Positions 7,939 to 15,866 of a stretch of 64,000 nucleotides of DNA are shown piece after piece (the first letter of the stretch is position 1; the number at the start of each line of letters is the position of its first letter). The notes beneath the pieces are model-generated. The model was given only the letters and a program-made list of their open reading frames with translations. It did no database searches and was not told the DNA's origin. This stretch comes from CBDBBY01 sp965203795 (GTDB taxonomy: Bacteria; Pseudomonadota; Alphaproteobacteria; Rhodobacterales; Rhodobacteraceae). The position numbers and the translations under genes are program-made. The stretch lies in assembly GCA_965203795.1 (NCBI GenBank), contig OZ241915.1:62001-126000 (forward strand), in the 5' to 3' direction.

Positions 7939-9483
7939 TCAGAAGTCGGTGGGCGCGCCTCCCTCCCGCTTGCGCCGCTCCACGAAATCGTCCAGCTCCT
8001 CCTTGGTCGCCGGATCCATAGGCGGCGGCTCGAATTCGGCGATGATCGCCTTGTACATCTTGTTCGCCCGCTCGGCCGACCAGACGCCGCCGTTCGCGTC
8101 CCAGGCTTCAAAATTCTGCCAGTCGCTAAGGAACGGCTCGTAGAACGCGGTTGTGTATCGTTCCTGCGTGTGCTTGGCTCCGAAGAAGTGCCCGTTGCAG
8201 CCGACCTCGCGGATGGCATCCAGCGCGATTCCGCCTTCGCCGGTGTCCACGACCTGCGGCTCGAAATACCGCATGATCTGCTGAAGCACTTCGCAGTCCA
8301 TGACGAACTTTTCCGGCGACGCGATCAGGCCGCCCTCGAGCCATCCGGCGCTGTGGTAGACGACGTTCACGCCCGACTGCACCGCGGACCATAGCGAATT
8401 GCAGCTTTCCCACATGGCTTGGCCATCGGGGACGTTGGCCGCGCACGCGTTCGTCGCGCGCAGCGGAATGCCGTACCGCCTGCACATCTGGCCGGTTATC
8501 TGCGTTGCGCGCATGTACTCCGGAGTGCCGAACGCGGGCGCGCCGGAGCGCATGTCGACATTGGACGTGAAGGTGCCGAACACGCAGGGCGCTCCGGGGT
8601 TGATGAATTGCAGCAGGGCGATGGCCGCGAGCCCCTCCGCGATCGACTGCACGACGGCGCCGGGCATCGTGACCGGAGCCATGGCGCCGGCCAGGGTGAA
8701 CGGGGTGACGAACACGGCCTGGCCGTTCCGAGCGAGCCTCATCGCTCCGTCCAGCATCGGGTAGTCGTGCTTCAGCGGCGACGTCGAATTGATGTTCGTG
8801 AACATCTTCGCCGAGGCCGCGAACTCTTCGCGCGAGTGCCCTCCCGCGATCCGGACCATCTCCATGGCGTCCTCGACCCGCTCCTTGCCGAGCGAGTAGG
8901 CGTGGGCGACCTTGTCCGAGATCAGCAGCTTGTCCCGGATGCACTCCAAGTGCCGGATCGAGGGATGGACGTCGACCGGCTCCACCGGGTAGCCGCAGCT
9001 GATGTGGATGCAGTTGAAATACTGCGTCAGGCGCATGAAATCCTTGAAATAAGCCCGGGTTCCAACCTGCTTTCCGTTGTCGAGGTCGAACGTGTTCGGC
9101 GGCGAGGACACGTTTCCGAACACCATGCGGTCGCCGCCGACAACGACCTCGCGCTCCGGACTTCTTGGCGTCATGGTGAACCGGTCAGGGCAGTGCGCCA
9201 CCATCTCCATGACGAAGTCCCGGCCCATACGGACGTTCGTTCCATCCACGGCGCATCCGGCCTTCGCTAGGATGGCGGTTGATTCGTCGTTCAGGAATTC
9301 GATTCCGATCTCTTCGAGCACGCGCATGGCGCCATTGTGGACCGCTTCGACGCCCTGCTCGTCGAGGGGCTCGGTCGGCTTGTCGGTGTTGACGGGCAAG
9401 CGCCAATCCATCTGGCGGACGACGGTCTGGGAACTGCGGGCCACGTTAGCCGAGTGGCCTCCGCTGCGACGCCTGCGGGGCAT
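7939..9483 (-). CDS. MttB-family (trimethylamine/betaine-type) corrinoid methyltransferase
   Basis: This 514-residue protein belongs to the trimethylamine methyltransferase superfamily, which moves a methyl group from a quaternary or tertiary amine to a corrinoid protein. Family-like segments include VLEEIGIEFLNDE near the N-terminus, FTNINSTSPLKHDYPML mid-protein, and the C-terminal GHFFGAKHTQERY. The frame is uninterrupted, so there is no amber codon for pyrrolysine; it belongs to the non-pyrrolysine branch, where substrates such as glycine betaine are known. The ATG has AGGA 9 bases upstream. No corrinoid protein or methyltetrahydrofolate partner lies nearby, so the substrate is open. The first 30 residues are basic and poorly conserved. 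Confidence 0.9.
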   Translation of the reverse strand: MPRRRRSGGHSANVARSSQTVVRQMDWRLPVNTDKPTEPLDEQGVEAVHNGAMRVLEEIGIEFLNDESTAILAKAGCAVDGTNVRMGRDFVMEMVAHCPDRFTMTPRSPEREVVVGGDRMVFGNVSSPPNTFDLDNGKQVGTRAYFKDFMRLTQYFNCIHISCGYPVEPVDVHPSIRHLECIRDKLLISDKVAHAYSLGKERVEDAMEMVRIAGGHSREEFAASAKMFTNINSTSPLKHDYPMLDGAMRLARNGQAVFVTPFTLAGAMAPVTMPGAVVQSIAEGLAAIALLQFINPGAPCVFGTFTSNVDMRSGAPAFGTPEYMRATQITGQMCRRYGIPLRATNACAANVPDGQAMWESCNSLWSAVQSGVNVVYHSAGWLEGGLIASPEKFVMDCEVLQQIMRYFEPQVVDTGEGGIALDAIREVGCNGHFFGAKHTQERYTTAFYEPFLSDWQNFEAWDANGGVWSAERANKMYKAIIAEFEPPPMDPATKEELDDFVERRKREGGAPTDF

Positions 9484-9518
9484 TGCGAATTCCTCCGGTG
9501 GGCAACTGTCGCAAGCGA

Positions 9519-9547
9519 TGAAAGTCGCTTGGAATTCCTTGTGTCAA
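9519..9547 (-). promoter_or_regulatory. Possible promoter of the MttB-family gene
   Basis: On the minus strand TTGACA (9547-9542) is followed after 17 bases by CTTTCA (9524-9519), about 35 bases before the ATG. The -35 is perfect but the -10 is weak. Confidence 0.35.
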
Positions 9548-9613
9548 ACTTTTTCTTCGGCGTGCGCGCAATTCCGTCCGCGCGCTGGCGGCATGCCTCC
9601 GGCCATATCGCCG

Positions 9614-10339
9614 TTACGTTTGCGCGTTCGGTCCGTTCCGCCGCTCAAGCCAGTCCGGCAGTTGCCCGATATCGTCAAGAACCGCCGCCGCCATCGGCGA
9701 CAGCTCCTTGCGGTCCGCCATTCCCGTCAGAACGCCGACAGTCTCTATTCCCGCGCGGCGGCCAGCTTCGAGGTCCAGCAGGCTGTCCCCGACGTACAAC
9801 GCGCTCGCGGGCGCGATTCCGGCATGGGCGCAGAATGCCTGAAGCATGCCGGGATCCGGTTTTGCGCCGAAGCCGCTGTCCGATCCCGCTACGAATTCGA
9901 ACAGGTCCGCAACCCCCGCATCCCGGATGTGGGCGCGCGCGGCCGATTCCGAGTCGTTGGTCGCGATGCCGAGTCGGTAGCCGGTCCGGACCAAGCCGGA
10001 AAGGAGCGGCTTCAGCGGGACGGCCTCCGCTTGCATGGCCGCCGTGCTCGATTCCTCAATAGCGTCGTGCAGTTCGGGCGATGGCCAGTCCGGGAACTCG
10101 AGCTGCAGCCGGTCTAAAATCTGCGCCGGTGTGCCCGCAATAACGAAACTGTCCGGCTTGAACCGGTTCCCGTGGTAGTCGAAGCCGATGCTGCGGCCCG
10201 CGGCCTCGGCTGATCGCTCGTCACCGCGAGCGAGTCGGCGGAGCAGCGACGACATCCAGTTCGTCCAAGACCGTTCGAAATCAAACAAAGTCCCGTCCTT
10301 GTCGAACAAGATCCCCGCGATTCGGCGCGGACGGCTCAT
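9614..10339 (-). CDS. HAD-superfamily phosphatase, phosphoglycolate phosphatase-like
   Basis: This is a haloacid dehalogenase-type hydrolase (241 aa). The nucleophile motif FDKDGTLFDF sits about 11 residues from the start, the ATNDSE motif II near the middle, and the AKPDPGML and YVGDSLLDLEAGRRAG motifs III and IV after residue 150. These match the Gph/phosphoglycolate phosphatase group, but HAD specificity cannot be read from motifs. The ATG at 10339 overlaps the stop of the upstream DUF3572 gene as ATGA; an in-frame ATG at 10348 is an alternative. A longer frame upstream is low-complexity arginine-rich sequence in an alternative frame of the neighbour and was rejected. Confidence 0.8.
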   Translation of the reverse strand: MSRPRRIAGILFDKDGTLFDFERSWTNWMSSLLRRLARGDERSAEAAGRSIGFDYHGNRFKPDSFVIAGTPAQILDRLQLEFPDWPSPELHDAIEESSTAAMQAEAVPLKPLLSGLVRTGYRLGIATNDSESAARAHIRDAGVADLFEFVAGSDSGFGAKPDPGMLQAFCAHAGIAPASALYVGDSLLDLEAGRRAGIETVGVLTGMADRKELSPMAAAVLDDIGQLPDWLERRNGPNAQT

Positions 10340-10614
10340 GTCCACCATGGAGCATCGCCGCCGGGAAGCGCCCGCCGCGCCTCCATCGGGGTTTCGCAGG
10401 GAATGGACATCTCGTCGCAGAATTCCGTGACCCGGGCGTCCGACGCCATCACGTGGTCGACCACGGATGCCAGGAATTCGGGCTCGGCGGCGTTCGACCG
10501 GATTTCGTCGACCGTCGCGCCCGATGCCCGCATGAAGCCGTCGAAGCGCTTCTCGTCCCGCGCCAGCCACTCGATCATCCTGATCGCGAGGAGCTCCGCT
10601 TGTTCCTGGTCCAT
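10336..10614 (-). CDS. DUF3572 family protein
   Basis: This small protein of 92 residues matches the alphaproteobacterial DUF3572 family. It opens with an A..(I)A...IEWLA-type helix, has a FMRASGATVDEIRSNA segment around residue 30, a FLASVVDHVMASD helix, and the closing P.EARRALPGGDAPW. No function is established for the family. The ATG at 10614 has GGGGAG upstream. The gene is the first of a two-gene operon with the HAD phosphatase, which starts inside its stop codon, and it is divergent from fdhD. Confidence 0.75.
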   Translation of the reverse strand: MDQEQAELLAIRMIEWLARDEKRFDGFMRASGATVDEIRSNAAEPEFLASVVDHVMASDARVTEFCDEMSIPCETPMEARRALPGGDAPWWT

Positions 10615-10806
10615 TCCGCTCCCCGCATGCGGGCTTGGCGCAAACGCCGCCGAACGAATACTTCGGTCCGGCGGAATTGCAACGGGCCGAGGAGCGCGGA
10701 ACGGGCGGAAACGGATTCCCGGTTCGCGCGGCCCGCCCGCGCGGATATGGAATCGGGCCTTGACCGGACGCCGCCTAAACGCCATTCCGCAAGCAGGTTG
10801 CCTCCC

Positions 10807-11697
10807 ATGCGGTCCTCGAAGAGATATTGCGGCGACTATCTGGTCGCGCCGGACCCGGCATCGTCCCGCCTGACCAGGCGGGTCGAAGGCTTGACCCACG
10901 AAGGCGTTGCCGAGTCGTTCGCCGTCGTGGAGGAGCGGCCGCTCACGATTTTCCTCAACTCCTCCGAGATCGTCACCGCGATGACCATCGGCGACTATCC
11001 GGAGCTGCTCGCTCTCGGCTTCCTTCACAACCAGCGCATGATCGCCGGCATGGATGACGTGGTCGGCGTGGACTACGACGAGGAGCTGGAGGCGGCGGTT
11101 GTGCGCACGCGCACCGAAACCGACTTCGAAGCGAAGCTGAAAAAGAAGACGCGGACCAGCGGCTGCGCCGTCGGAACCGTGTTCGGCGACATGATGGAGG
11201 CGGTCGACGGGCTGGCCCTGCCGGACTCGGAAGTCCGAACCTCATGGCTCTACGCGCTTGCCGACAGGATCAACAGGACGCCCAGCCTCTACCTAGCGGC
11301 AGGGGCGATCCACGGCACCGTGCTTTGCCAGGAAAACAGGCCGCTTGTATACATGGAGGATGTCGGACGGCATAACGCGGTGGACAAGATAGCGGGATGG
11401 ATGCTGTCGAACGGATCGCGGCCTTCGGACAAGATCCTCTACACTACCGGCCGGCTCACCTCGGAAATGGTTCTGAAGACCGCTGTCATGGGCATTCCGG
11501 CGCTCGTGTCGCGGTCGGGCTTCACGGCATGGGGCGTCGAAATAGCCAAGCAGGTCGGGCTGACGCTCATCGGGCGGATGAGGGGCAGGCGCTTCGCGTG
11601 TCTCGCGGGGGAGTGGCGGCTTGTCCGCGACGCCGACCCCGACTCCGTCGCGAACGAGTCGCCGAAGCATCGGCGGAAGGCCGCGGACAGCCGGTGA
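10807..11697 (+). CDS. fdhD: Formate dehydrogenase accessory sulfurtransferase FdhD
   Basis: FdhD passes sulfur from a cysteine desulfurase to the molybdenum cofactor so that formate dehydrogenase becomes active. The 296-residue protein has the family segments ERPLTIFLNSSEIVTAMTIG, the cysteine loop TSGCAVGT, an FGDMMEA helix, and the C-terminal VYMEDVGRHNAVDKIAGW and LVSRSGFTAWGVEIA. The loop keeps only the first cysteine of the CxxC seen in the E. coli protein; the second position is Gly. The ATG at 10807 was preferred because upstream sequence in this frame overlaps the divergent DUF3572 gene. It heads a cluster with mobA, mobB and moeA, so the local theme is molybdoenzyme maturation. Confidence 0.93.
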   Translation: MRSSKRYCGDYLVAPDPASSRLTRRVEGLTHEGVAESFAVVEERPLTIFLNSSEIVTAMTIGDYPELLALGFLHNQRMIAGMDDVVGVDYDEELEAAVVRTRTETDFEAKLKKKTRTSGCAVGTVFGDMMEAVDGLALPDSEVRTSWLYALADRINRTPSLYLAAGAIHGTVLCQENRPLVYMEDVGRHNAVDKIAGWMLSNGSRPSDKILYTTGRLTSEMVLKTAVMGIPALVSRSGFTAWGVEIAKQVGLTLIGRMRGRRFACLAGEWRLVRDADPDSVANESPKHRRKAADSR

Positions 11698-11741
11698 CGC
11701 TGAGCAGGCGGCGCGGTCCCGCGTCCCGAGGTTCCACCTGA

Positions 11742-12377
11742 ATGGCCGGAGAGGCAGAGCCGATCGCTGGCGTGATCCTCGCCGGCGGGGCGTCCCGGCG
11801 GATGGGCGGCGTCGAGAAATCGCTGATGGAGCTCGCAGGGAAGCCGCTTCTCGGGCACGCCGTGGACAGGCTGCGTCCGCAAACCTGCTGCTTGGCCATC
11901 AATGCGAACGGCGATCCGTCGCGGTTCCGGCGCTTCTCCCTTCCGGTCCTGCAGGATTCGATTCCAGGACGCGCCGGGCCCTTGGCGGGCATCCTTGCGG
12001 GCTTGGACTGGGCTGCCGAAGCGGGTCTCGGGCGGATTGTGACCGCCGCCGGCGACACGCCGTTCTTCCCTTCGGACATCGCGTCCAGGCTGGCGGCGGA
12101 ATCGGAGCGTTCGGGCGCGCCGATCGCGCTTGCCGCGACAAAGCGCGCCGGGGACCCGCCGGCCCGCCACCCCACGTTCGGGCTCTGGCCGACGCGGCTT
12201 CGGCACGACCTGCGCGCCGCGCTGGAAAGCGGCTTGCGGAAGATCGTCGACTGGACGGACCGGCACGGCGCCGTCGCGGCGGAGTTCGAGAGCGGCGAGC
12301 GCGATCCGTTCTTCAACATCAACACGCCGGAAGATCTGGCGACGGCGCGGACGATCGCGGGGGATGACCGGGGATGA
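11742..12377 (+). CDS. mobA: Molybdenum cofactor guanylyltransferase
   Basis: MobA joins GMP to molybdopterin to give the guanine dinucleotide form of the cofactor used by DMSO-reductase-type enzymes such as formate dehydrogenase. The 211-residue protein opens with the nucleotide-binding LAGGASRRMGG motif (residues 11-21) followed by the conserved Lys in GVEKSL. AAGDTPFFP marks the metal and substrate site, and FNINTPEDL lies near the C-terminus. Its last 4 bases overlap mobB (ATGA), so the two are translationally coupled. The start has no strong ribosome site, but no better ATG is available. Confidence 0.93.
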   Translation: MAGEAEPIAGVILAGGASRRMGGVEKSLMELAGKPLLGHAVDRLRPQTCCLAINANGDPSRFRRFSLPVLQDSIPGRAGPLAGILAGLDWAAEAGLGRIVTAAGDTPFFPSDIASRLAAESERSGAPIALAATKRAGDPPARHPTFGLWPTRLRHDLRAALESGLRKIVDWTDRHGAVAAEFESGERDPFFNINTPEDLATARTIAGDDRG

Positions 12378-12883
12378 AGGTGTTCGGGATCGTCGGATGG
12401 AAGAATTCCGGCAAGACCGGGCTGGTCGAGCGCCTCGTCCGCGAGCTGGCCAGCCGCGGCTGCGCGGTGTCGACCGTCAAGCACGCCCACCACAGCTTCG
12501 AAATCGACAAGCCCGGGAAGGACAGCAACCGCCACCGGGCCGCCGGGGCGAAGGAGGTCCTGCTAGCATCGTCGCGTCGATGGGCGCTGATCCACGAACT
12601 CGGTGATGCGGACGAGCCGAACCTGGAGGATCTGCTGCAGAAGCTCGCGCCCGCGGACCTCGTGCTTGTCGAAGGGTTCAAAAGCGGCGGCCACGCCAAG
12701 CTGGAGACCAGGCGCCGCGAGGCCGGAGGGCCGGAAATCGCGGCGTCGGATCCAAGCGTCAAAGCGATCGCCTGCGACGTCCCGCCAAGCGACGCAGGCG
12801 TGCCGACCTTCGAGCTGGACGACACGGCGGGCATTGCGGATTTCATCGTGGAGTTTTGCGGGTTGCGGCCGGATGACCGCTGA
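12374..12883 (+). CDS. mobB: Molybdopterin-guanine dinucleotide biosynthesis adaptor protein
   Basis: MobB is a small GTP-binding partner that assists MobA in cofactor maturation. The 169-residue protein has the P-loop GWKNSGKTGL at residues 8-17 directly after the start, the KHAHHSFEIDKPGKDS switch-like segment, and DLVLVEGFK about two thirds along. These are diagnostic of the family. The gene overlaps mobA by 4 bases and is followed 73 bases later by moeA, consistent with one molybdenum-cofactor operon. Confidence 0.92.
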   Translation: MKVFGIVGWKNSGKTGLVERLVRELASRGCAVSTVKHAHHSFEIDKPGKDSNRHRAAGAKEVLLASSRRWALIHELGDADEPNLEDLLQKLAPADLVLVEGFKSGGHAKLETRRREAGGPEIAASDPSVKAIACDVPPSDAGVPTFELDDTAGIADFIVEFCGLRPDDR

Positions 12884-12956
12884 TCGGAGGCATGGGCCGT
12901 CCGGGCCGCGGACGGCGGTTCCGGCCTTGCATGCCGCAAGCGACGGGCGGCGCTGA

Positions 12957-14213
12957 ATGGTCCGGAAGGCGCAGGGCAGCGACTGCTTCGCGCTTCCGCC
13001 GGGCGTGCGCTGGACGCCGGTGGATGAGGCCCTCGGCCTGCTGAAGGAGAGGATTGCGCCGGTCGCGGGCGTCGAGACGCTTCCTGCCGCCCGCTGCGCG
13101 GGTCGCTTTCTTGCCAGTCCTGTCGTTGCCGCAAGAGCCAATCCGGCTGTCACCAACTCCGCCGTTGACGGCTACGCGTTCTCGCACTGCGATGCAGCCG
13201 GTCTCGACGGCAAGCTTCGGCTGCTTCCGGGGCGCTCGGCGGCAGGCGAAGCCTATGTCGGCCGCGTTCCGGAAGGGGCGGCCGTTCGAATCCTGACAGG
13301 AGCGCCGCTTCCCCCCGGAGCCGATACGGTCGTTCTGGACGAGGGCGCGCGGGTCGCGGACGGCAGCGTCGAATTCCGGGTTCCGCCGAAGCGCGGCGCG
13401 AATGTCCGGAAGGCGGGCGAGGATTTCGGCGAGGGCGACCAGGTGCTGGACGCTGGCAGGCTGCTCGCCCCTCAGGACATGGCGGTGATGGCCGCAGCAG
13501 GCGCGGACTCCGCCGCGGTAAGGCAGCGGCTGCGCGTCGGGGTGCTCTCCACCGGCAGCGAACTGCGTCCGGCCGGGTCCCAAGCCGATCCCGAAAGCGT
13601 GTACGACGCGAACCGGCCCATGCTGCTGTCGCTTGCGGACCGCTGGGGGTTCGATCCGGTCGATCTGGGGTGCCGCCGCGACGATCGGGAACTGGCAAGG
13701 GCAGGGCTGGACCAAGGCGCGGCAGGGGCGGATGTCGTTCTTACCACCGGCGGGGCGTCGGCAGGCGACGAAGACCATGTTTCCCGGCTTCTCGCTTCGG
13801 AAGGCAGCCTGAGCTTCTGGAGGATCGCGGCGAAGCCGGGCAGGCCGCTCGCGATGGCCTTCTGGAAGCGCGTGCCGGTGTTCGGCCTGCCCGGCAATCC
13901 TGTGGCCGCTTTCGTTTGCGCGCTCGTGTTCGCCCGTCCGGCGCTCGTCGCGCTGGCGGGAGGAGAATGGCCGGAACCCGAAGGCTACCAAGTCCGCGCC
14001 GCGTTCCGGAAACGGAAGAAGGCGGGCCGTCGCGAGTATCTGCGGGCAAGGCTCAACGCGCGATCGGAAGCGGAAGTCTACGGGTCGGAGGGATCGGGGC
14101 TGACGGCGGGGCTTTCGTGGTCCAGCGGCTTGGTCGAACTCGGCGACGACGCGATGGACGTGTCGCCCGGCAGCATGGTGAGGTTCGTTCCGTACGGAAG
14201 CTTCGGGCTTTAG
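12957..14213 (+). CDS. moeA: Molybdopterin molybdenumtransferase
   Basis: MoeA inserts molybdate into adenylylated molybdopterin. The 418-residue protein has the classical order: an N-terminal region with NSAVDGYAF (about residue 65), RILTGAPLPPGADTVV, the MogA-like domain with GVLSTGSEL, and TTGGASAGDEDHV followed by LPGNPVAAFV, then a C-terminal beta domain. Length fits the family. It is the last gene of the fdhD-mobA-mobB-moeA cluster and is convergent with the following membrane protein gene, with only 33 bases between the stops. Confidence 0.94.
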   Translation: MVRKAQGSDCFALPPGVRWTPVDEALGLLKERIAPVAGVETLPAARCAGRFLASPVVAARANPAVTNSAVDGYAFSHCDAAGLDGKLRLLPGRSAAGEAYVGRVPEGAAVRILTGAPLPPGADTVVLDEGARVADGSVEFRVPPKRGANVRKAGEDFGEGDQVLDAGRLLAPQDMAVMAAAGADSAAVRQRLRVGVLSTGSELRPAGSQADPESVYDANRPMLLSLADRWGFDPVDLGCRRDDRELARAGLDQGAAGADVVLTTGGASAGDEDHVSRLLASEGSLSFWRIAAKPGRPLAMAFWKRVPVFGLPGNPVAAFVCALVFARPALVALAGGEWPEPEGYQVRAAFRKRKKAGRREYLRARLNARSEAEVYGSEGSGLTAGLSWSSGLVELGDDAMDVSPGSMVRFVPYGSFGL

Positions 14214-14246
14214 TTTTCCACCGGCGGCCGGGCGGGGGCCTCGGCC

Positions 14247-15194
14247 TCAACCGGCGACATTGCCCAGAAGGATGAACGCGAGCATCGTCCTGCTGCGGGC
14301 GAACTGGAGTATCTGGTCGTCGTCCGCGGTTCCGATGATGTGGAGCATTTGCTCGTTGATCCGGTGCATCATCAGCGACGCCTGCTCCCGGAATTCCGGA
14401 TCCTGCTCCAAAAGGCGCGAGACCTGCTCGAACACGTGCGTTTCCGCGATTCCGCCGAGCGTGGAGATTTCGCTGTCGCCCGCGTTGGCCGCGTGGAGGC
14501 GCCAGACCTCCGGCGTCGCGATGTCCGGCGTGAGATTGTCCATGAAGATGTCGATCTCGGCGAGCCTGTGCAGAACCCTTTGGGATGCATCGAGGATGCC
14601 GGCGATCCTTTCATCGTCCATGGCCCAGTCGACGGCTTCGAAACCCTCGGTGTCATCGTCGTCATTGGCGAAACTCAAAGCCCGGATCACCGTCGCGAGC
14701 GAAAGCGCGGCCTCCGCCTGCGGCGCCGGATCCGGGTCGGCGGGGATGGCCTCGGCTGCGACGGCGCCGGCATCGGGCGCCTCCGGCATCGGATCGTGGC
14801 TCAGCTCCGGCTCGTCCTTCTCCCACGGGTCGCTGTGGATGTCCGGGCCCGCGGTTCCGGCGTAGCCGTCGGCGAAGCTTCCGGAGTCCGGCGCCGCCCG
14901 GAGCGCGCCGATCTCCGCGTGGAGCGCCCAGATGTCCTCCTTCGTGTTCCGCGAAAGCCTGTAGAGCGCCGCGACCAGCCAGATCATGATTACGGGACCG
15001 GCCACGACGACGGCATTGATGATGAGTTCCGGCTCCGGGATTGCTCTCGCCCCGGCGGGGACGAACAGGATGAACACCGCGAATCCTGTCCAGGCCACGC
15101 AAAGAATCAGCGCCAGAACGGATACGATGGCGTTTCTGTAAACGGAGCCGATGCCCACCCGCGCCGCCTGCATTTCCTTTCCGCCCTTAGCCAT
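14247..15194 (-). CDS. Conserved-looking membrane protein of unknown function
   Basis: This 315-residue protein has two N-terminal transmembrane segments (about residues 20-42 and 50-72). An acidic, low-complexity linker rich in Asp, Pro and Ala follows (about 95-155), then a C-terminal helical domain of about 150 residues beginning LATVIRALSFANDDDD. No enzymatic motif is visible and the family is not recognised. The ATG at 15194 with CGGAG upstream was preferred to a TTG 10 codons earlier. It starts 27 bases after the stop of greA on the same strand, so it probably shares the greA transcript. Confidence 0.7.
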   Translation of the reverse strand: MAKGGKEMQAARVGIGSVYRNAIVSVLALILCVAWTGFAVFILFVPAGARAIPEPELIINAVVVAGPVIMIWLVAALYRLSRNTKEDIWALHAEIGALRAAPDSGSFADGYAGTAGPDIHSDPWEKDEPELSHDPMPEAPDAGAVAAEAIPADPDPAPQAEAALSLATVIRALSFANDDDDTEGFEAVDWAMDDERIAGILDASQRVLHRLAEIDIFMDNLTPDIATPEVWRLHAANAGDSEISTLGGIAETHVFEQVSRLLEQDPEFREQASLMMHRINEQMLHIIGTADDDQILQFARSRTMLAFILLGNVAG

Positions 15195-15220
15195 AGTGCC
15201 GTGCTCCGATCCGCGTTTCG

Positions 15221-15691
15221 TCAAACATACTCGACCTTGATGATCGTATAGCTGCGGACGCCTCCCGGTGCGCGGACCTCCGCCCCGTCGTCGACCTCCT
15301 TCCCGATCAGCGCGCGCGCCAGCGGGGAATTGAGGTTGATCAGCCCTTTCTCGATCTTCGCCTCCGGCTCGCTCACGATCTGGTAGGTGGACAGCTGCCC
15401 GGTGTCGTCGTCCTCGAGGGTGACCGTCGCCCCGAACTTGATGGGTCCGCTCAGCTTGGCGACGTCGACGATCTCGGCGCGGCCGATTATCGACGTGAGC
15501 TCCTTGATCCGGCCTTCCGTCAGGCTCTGCTGCTCGCGGGCCGCGTGGTACTCGGCGTTCTCAGACAGGTCGCCATGGCTGCGCGCCTCCGCGATCGCGT
15601 CGATGATCGCGGGCCTGACATTCGTCTTCAGGTCCTTGAGTTCGCAGTCCAGCTCTTTGTAGCCGGCGGGCGTCATCAATATCTTGTTCAT
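15221..15691 (-). CDS. greA: Transcription elongation factor GreA
   Basis: GreA rescues backtracked RNA polymerase by stimulating cleavage of the nascent RNA. The 156-residue protein has the N-terminal coiled coil with the conserved acidic tip (EARSHGDLSENAEYHAA, about residues 35-51) and a C-terminal FKBP-like domain ending in the SPLARALIGKEVDD segment. Length and motifs are fully typical. A good promoter lies upstream on the same strand. The downstream membrane protein gene follows closely. Confidence 0.96.
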   Translation of the reverse strand: MNKILMTPAGYKELDCELKDLKTNVRPAIIDAIAEARSHGDLSENAEYHAAREQQSLTEGRIKELTSIIGRAEIVDVAKLSGPIKFGATVTLEDDDTGQLSTYQIVSEPEAKIEKGLINLNSPLARALIGKEVDDGAEVRAPGGVRSYTIIKVEYV

Positions 15692-15732
15692 CCTGCCAGC
15701 GCGCTTCGCAGTCCCTGGTCCGGCTGCAAGGC

Positions 15733-15762
15733 ATTAAAGGGTTCGTAGTTCGGGCAAGTCAA
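15733..15762 (-). promoter_or_regulatory. Predicted sigma-70-type promoter of greA
   Basis: On the minus strand TTGACT (15762-15757) is followed after 18 bases by TTTAAT (15738-15733). This leaves a leader of about 35 bases before the greA ATG. Both boxes are close to consensus. Confidence 0.6.
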
Positions 15763-15866
15763 TAGGATCGCCGCGGCGCGCCCGGCGGACTGATTGACGC
15801 ATCGGCGCGGGTTCCGGTATGCGATTTTCCGCGGACCGCGTCCGACCGCGATCCATAGGGGCGGAA

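Noticed and set aside
13286..13300. GTTCGAATCC-like sequences in moeA and fmt as tRNA T-loops
   Set aside because: They lie inside conserved coding sequence and no acceptor or anticodon stem can be formed around them.
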